DNA of 64,000 bases from CAYRNY01 sp964425755 (GTDB lineage Bacteria > Chloroflexota > Anaerolineae > Aggregatilineales > Aggregatilineaceae), in assembly GCA_964425755.1 (NCBI GenBank), contig CAYRNY010000002.1:310001-374000 (forward strand), read 5' to 3'. The notes beneath the pieces are model-generated. The model was not told where the DNA came from and did not search any database. It saw only the letters and a list, made by a program, of their open reading frames with translations. Both the position numbers and the translations under genes were made by a program. Positions within the stretch are counted from its first letter, which is position 1; the number at the start of each line of letters is the position of its first letter. This document shows, piece after piece, positions 61,132 through 64,000 of the stretch.

Positions 61132-61827
61132 TCACGCACCGTCATAGATTTCCCAATGCCGCGCCTCCGCCGCTGCACGCATCGCATCATCCGGATACAC
61201 AGCGACTGAAACCCCTGCACCTTCCAGGAATGGAATATCTGACGCGCTGTCTGCGTAGGCTACGCAAGCCTCCAACCCGATCGCCGGTTTGCGCTGCGCC
61301 AGATAATGTCGCACAAAGTCGATCTTGCGCCCACCGGAACACGTCTGTCCGGCAATCTTCCCGCTGCATGTGCCGTTCGCAAATGTCACCACTGAGCCGA
61401 GTCCTGCATCTGCATCGAGCTGCTCTGCCAGCCGCGCGACAATACGCTCAAACATCGTGGACACAAGGATTACGGCGTGGCCTTGCGCTTGATGGCGTCT
61501 GAGCAGTTCGACCACATCAGCACGCAGGTTGGGTGCCAACATGCCCGAGACGATCTCGTCACATATATCATCCACTTGGGCAGCAGACCACCCAGTCATG
61601 AGCCACGCCATTAACCGCACCCACCGGTCGCGAAACGCCGCCTGGTCCAGCACGCGCGCTTTGCTTAGCATATAGTGCGGAAACGCGGTTCCGTAAAGCC
61701 ACATCTTGCGCATTACGGGCACATCTGGCGACGTGATCAGCGCTTTCCACACTGGCCCACCGGTGGTTAACGTCCCGTCAATATCAAACAAAGCTGCCTG
61801 GATGTCAGGTTGTCTGTCGTCGCTCAC
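61132..61827 (-). CDS. HAD-IB family phosphatase (SerB-like)
   Basis: A 231-residue haloacid dehalogenase hydrolase. Motif I is FDIDGTLTTGG with the nucleophile Asp. Motif II is ILVSTMFERIV. Motif III Lys and motif IV acidic residues lie in GGRKIDF and YADSASDIPFLEGAG. The helical cap between residues 20-95 resembles phosphoserine phosphatase and related lipid-phosphate enzymes. The start is GTG at 61827 with AGAGGGG about six bases ahead; the TTG at 61869 would overlap the ligase gene. It lies 10 bases after the acyl-CoA ligase, in the same operon, which hints at lipid or acyl metabolism. That link is inferential. Confidence 0.88.
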   Translation of the reverse strand: MSDDRQPDIQAALFDIDGTLTTGGPVWKALITSPDVPVMRKMWLYGTAFPHYMLSKARVLDQAAFRDRWVRLMAWLMTGWSAAQVDDICDEIVSGMLAPNLRADVVELLRRHQAQGHAVILVSTMFERIVARLAEQLDADAGLGSVVTFANGTCSGKIAGQTCSGGRKIDFVRHYLAQRKPAIGLEACVAYADSASDIPFLEGAGVSVAVYPDDAMRAAAEARHWEIYDGA

Positions 61828-61837
61828 GTTTTCCCCT

Positions 61838-63595
61838 CTATTCGTTTTCCGCTTGTTCGCGGGATTCAATTTCCATACGTGCTAACTCACGCCGCAGAAT
61901 CTTTCCCACAGTGGTACGCGGCAGTTCGTCCACGAATTCTATTCGTGTCGGTATCTCATACCGCGCGAGCTTTTGACCGGCAAACTCGATCAACTCATCG
62001 CGTGTGAGCGTTTCGCCTGGCTTGAGCACCACCCATGCTTTCAGCGCTTCCTGCCCCACCTTTGAAGCATCGGGGTGCGGGATCGCTGCCACGCCGGCTT
62101 CGCTTACTGCCGGGTGTTCTATGAGCACATCTTCTACGTTGCGCGGATACACGTTGAAACCGCCGATCAGTGCCATATCCTTTTTGCGATCAACGATGTA
62201 GAAGTAGCCATCTTCGTCCATACGCGCAATGTCGCCCGTATACAACCAGACGGTACCGTTTTCGTCTTCGCGCAACGCGTTTGCCGTCTCGGTCGGCATG
62301 CCATGATAGCCCCGCATCAACTGCGGTCCATGCATCAACAATTCGCCAACCTCGCCAATCGGGACGTCCGTTTCCCCTTCATCAATATCCACAATCCGCA
62401 TTTCCATGTCCGGCAGCGGCAGCCCAATTGACCCCGCGCGATTCTCGCCTTTTACGGGATTCACGTGCGACGCAGTCGGCGCCTCGCTCATCCCGTACCC
62501 TTCGAGGATTACCCCGCCGGACAGCTCTTCAAAGCGGCGCTTGGTCGCCGGTGGCAGTGGCGCAGATCCGCTGATGCATGCGTAGATTGAGGATAGGTCG
62601 AATTTGCCATCGATCACACCTTGATGGTTATTGATGGCATTGAACAGCGCGGGTACGCCCATAAAGATTGTCGGGCGGTAGCTATCAATCTGCTCCACAA
62701 CATCGTCGATGTCACGTGCGTTCGGGACCAGTATCATCTTCGCGTGCAGCGATACGGCAAAACTCATCACCGCCACCATGCCGAACACGTGAAACAGCGG
62801 GATCGCAGCCAGAAAACTCTCCTGAACGCCTTCCCGTGCCAGCCACGCTTTACACTGCAGTGTGTTGGCGACGAGCGCTGAATGTGTCGACATCGCCGCT
62901 TTGGGGACTCCCGTCGTGCCGCCGGTGTATTGAAAGATCGCGATATCATCGCCACTAACCGTTATGCCCGGTTGTTTCCCAGCGTATTGTGCCAGAATAT
63001 CCTGGAACCAGATATCATCCGGGTGCTTTTCGATCCGATGACCTTCTTTTTTCTCGCGCGCAATTGTGAACAGCACTCGCGCCAGCCCGGGCAGGTACTC
63101 CTTGATATTCGTCACGATCACATGCTTGACAGGCGTCTGGTCCTGGATCTGTTTCAAGTTCGAATAAAACAGTGACATTGTGATCGCGGCTTTGGTCCCG
63201 CTGTCGATAAGCTGCTCCGCCATTTTGGATGGCGGGAATGTGGGATTGACTGCAACGACGGTGGCCCCGGCTTTAAGAATCGCAAAAAATGTAATGACGA
63301 ACTGGGAACAGTTTGGGAGGATAATGGCTACACGATCGCCTTTCTCTATGCCAAGATCGACCAGCGCTGCCGCGAGCGCGTCAGACTGTGCATTGACCTC
63401 ACGATAGGTCAGTGTGTGTTCCAGCCGCCCGATCAGCGGCAGTTTGGCGGACATGATCGTGGCCGGGGCAGCACCATGTTGCGCGCTTACACGGGCCAAA
63501 TAATCATGCAGCGGATGATCAGGATATGGAGCCAGGCTGTGCGGCACATCCGAATCGTAATGCTTTAGCCAGGGTTTTTCTGCGTACGTAACCAT
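61838..63595 (-). CDS. Long-chain acyl-CoA ligase (AMP-binding family)
   Basis: A 585-residue adenylate-forming enzyme. It activates a fatty acid to acyl-AMP and then acyl-CoA. The nucleotide loop YTGGTTGVPKAAM, the A5 motif GYGMSEAPTASHVNP and the A7 motif YTGDIARMDEDGYFYIVDRK are intact; the catalytic Lys lies near TTVGKILRREL. Motif set and length match long-chain fatty acyl-CoA synthetases such as FadD. The ATG has AAGGAGG eight bases ahead. It is the first gene of a two-gene operon with a HAD phosphatase. Its promoter must lie in the 150 bases between it and the plus-strand recombinase; the region is AT-rich but shows no clear hexamer pair. Confidence 0.94.
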   Translation of the reverse strand: MVTYAEKPWLKHYDSDVPHSLAPYPDHPLHDYLARVSAQHGAAPATIMSAKLPLIGRLEHTLTYREVNAQSDALAAALVDLGIEKGDRVAIILPNCSQFVITFFAILKAGATVVAVNPTFPPSKMAEQLIDSGTKAAITMSLFYSNLKQIQDQTPVKHVIVTNIKEYLPGLARVLFTIAREKKEGHRIEKHPDDIWFQDILAQYAGKQPGITVSGDDIAIFQYTGGTTGVPKAAMSTHSALVANTLQCKAWLAREGVQESFLAAIPLFHVFGMVAVMSFAVSLHAKMILVPNARDIDDVVEQIDSYRPTIFMGVPALFNAINNHQGVIDGKFDLSSIYACISGSAPLPPATKRRFEELSGGVILEGYGMSEAPTASHVNPVKGENRAGSIGLPLPDMEMRIVDIDEGETDVPIGEVGELLMHGPQLMRGYHGMPTETANALREDENGTVWLYTGDIARMDEDGYFYIVDRKKDMALIGGFNVYPRNVEDVLIEHPAVSEAGVAAIPHPDASKVGQEALKAWVVLKPGETLTRDELIEFAGQKLARYEIPTRIEFVDELPRTTVGKILRRELARMEIESREQAENE

Positions 63596-63748
63596 TGCCG
63601 GTGCCTCCTTGAGGATTAAGATTATTCTGTCGATACAATTTGTTTTATTTTAATCTAGCGCAATATACTATTATTAGGCAATTCGTTTTATCTAATGCAT
63701 AAACCGCCGTTGATTTTGCGAACGTGCTAACAACCAGAAGGAAGGGAT

Positions 63749-64000
63749 ATGTCTTCTCGACAACTGCCACTGTTTCCCTCGGGCACAGAACACGGGCTGA
63801 CGATTTACAGTTCCCTGAGCGATGCTATCCCGCCGTTTCTGGCTCATTTGCACAGCGAAGGTCGCAGCCCGCATACCATCAGTGCCTTCAAATCCGATCT
63901 GGGACTGGTCGCAGAGTTTTTCGGCGATGATATCAAGCTGGGCGATTTCACCACGACCAGGCTGAACCGTTTCCTGGAGTGGATCGAGCACGGACGCGGT
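63749..64000 (+). CDS. Tyrosine recombinase, N-terminal fragment
   Basis: The gene runs off the right edge after 84 codons. From the ATG at 63749 it reads SRQLPLFPSGTEHG, then IPPFLAHLHSEGRSPHTISA, FKSDLGLVAEFFGDDIKLGD and LNRFLEWIEHGRG. This is the SAM-like core-binding N-terminal domain of lambda-integrase family recombinases (XerC/D-type): the SPHTISAFKSDL pattern is diagnostic. AGAAGGA lies six bases upstream. The catalytic domain lies beyond the window. It differs from the complete recombinase at 38.2 kb, whose N-terminal domain is longer. Whether it is XerC/D or an element integrase cannot be decided here. Confidence 0.85.
   Translation, partial: MSSRQLPLFPSGTEHGLTIYSSLSDAIPPFLAHLHSEGRSPHTISAFKSDLGLVAEFFGDDIKLGDFTTTRLNRFLEWIEHGRG

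Noticed and set aside
1..64000. CRISPR arrays, insertion sequences, rRNA, prophage structural genes, origin of replication
   Set aside because: I looked for regularly spaced repeats, transposase motifs, rRNA signatures and DnaA-box clusters, and found none that I can support.

Overview
The window is a GC-rich, gene-dense bacterial chromosome segment. It has housekeeping genes, three tRNA genes, short intergenic gaps and many ATG, GTG and TTG starts. The mix of genes points to Chloroflexota, probably an Anaerolineae-like lineage. The clues are SH3b and PPC-type repeat exoproteins, a BTAD-type regulator with a MalT-like front half, class IV-like histone deacetylase, tandem S41 proteases, a UroD-like protein and PASTA-less Ser/Thr kinases. 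This placement is inference from gene content; there is no rRNA in the window.

Layout. 1-8.4 kb (minus strand): the first codons of a Ser/Thr kinase, then a tightly packed DNA-repair operon read from right to left. It encodes an AddB-like P-loop protein, a UvrD/PcrA-type helicase, a stand-alone RecB-family Fe-S nuclease, RecJ and a YigZ protein. Its promoter is at about 8.47-8.50 kb. 8.6-12.4 kb (plus): a P2A calcium ATPase and a histone-deacetylase-family protein. 12.6-19.0 kb (minus): a zinc-ribbon protein, trpS, tRNA-Arg(UCG), two unknown proteins, smpB and two tandem S41 C-terminal processing proteases. 19.2-31.2 kb: a receiver-GAF-histidine kinase, a TPR membrane protein, and a 7.7-kb gene for a cysteine-free secreted protein of 22 PPC-like repeats. 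The giant gene converges on a secreted protein with five SH3b repeats.

31.4-38.2 kb: tRNA-Leu(GAG) with a promoter back-to-back with that of plsX-fabF, then a lytic transglycosylase, trmFO, hflX (apparently starting at ATT) and a small membrane protein. 38.2-47.4 kb (minus): a tyrosine recombinase with an inverted repeat over its promoter, a response regulator-sensor kinase-PduO adenosyltransferase operon, ribokinase and aconitase. 47.6-55.2 kb (mostly plus): two unknown proteins with winged-helix-like segments, tRNA-Arg(UCU), a minus-strand BTAD regulator, an HhH membrane protein, a DUF971 protein, hpt and a CCA-adding-enzyme family protein.

55.2-64 kb: rsmD, a UroD-like protein with a TPR partner, a second Ser/Thr kinase, ftsH, a HAD phosphatase with an acyl-CoA ligase, and the start of a second tyrosine recombinase cut by the window end.

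Most of the window is ordinary core genome. The parts most likely to hold something undescribed are the three-subunit AddB/helicase/nuclease operon, the giant PPC-repeat exoprotein, the paired unknown winged-helix proteins at 47.7-49.7 kb, and the non-AUG hflX start. I found no CRISPR array, rRNA, transposase, prophage structural gene or recognised riboswitch.
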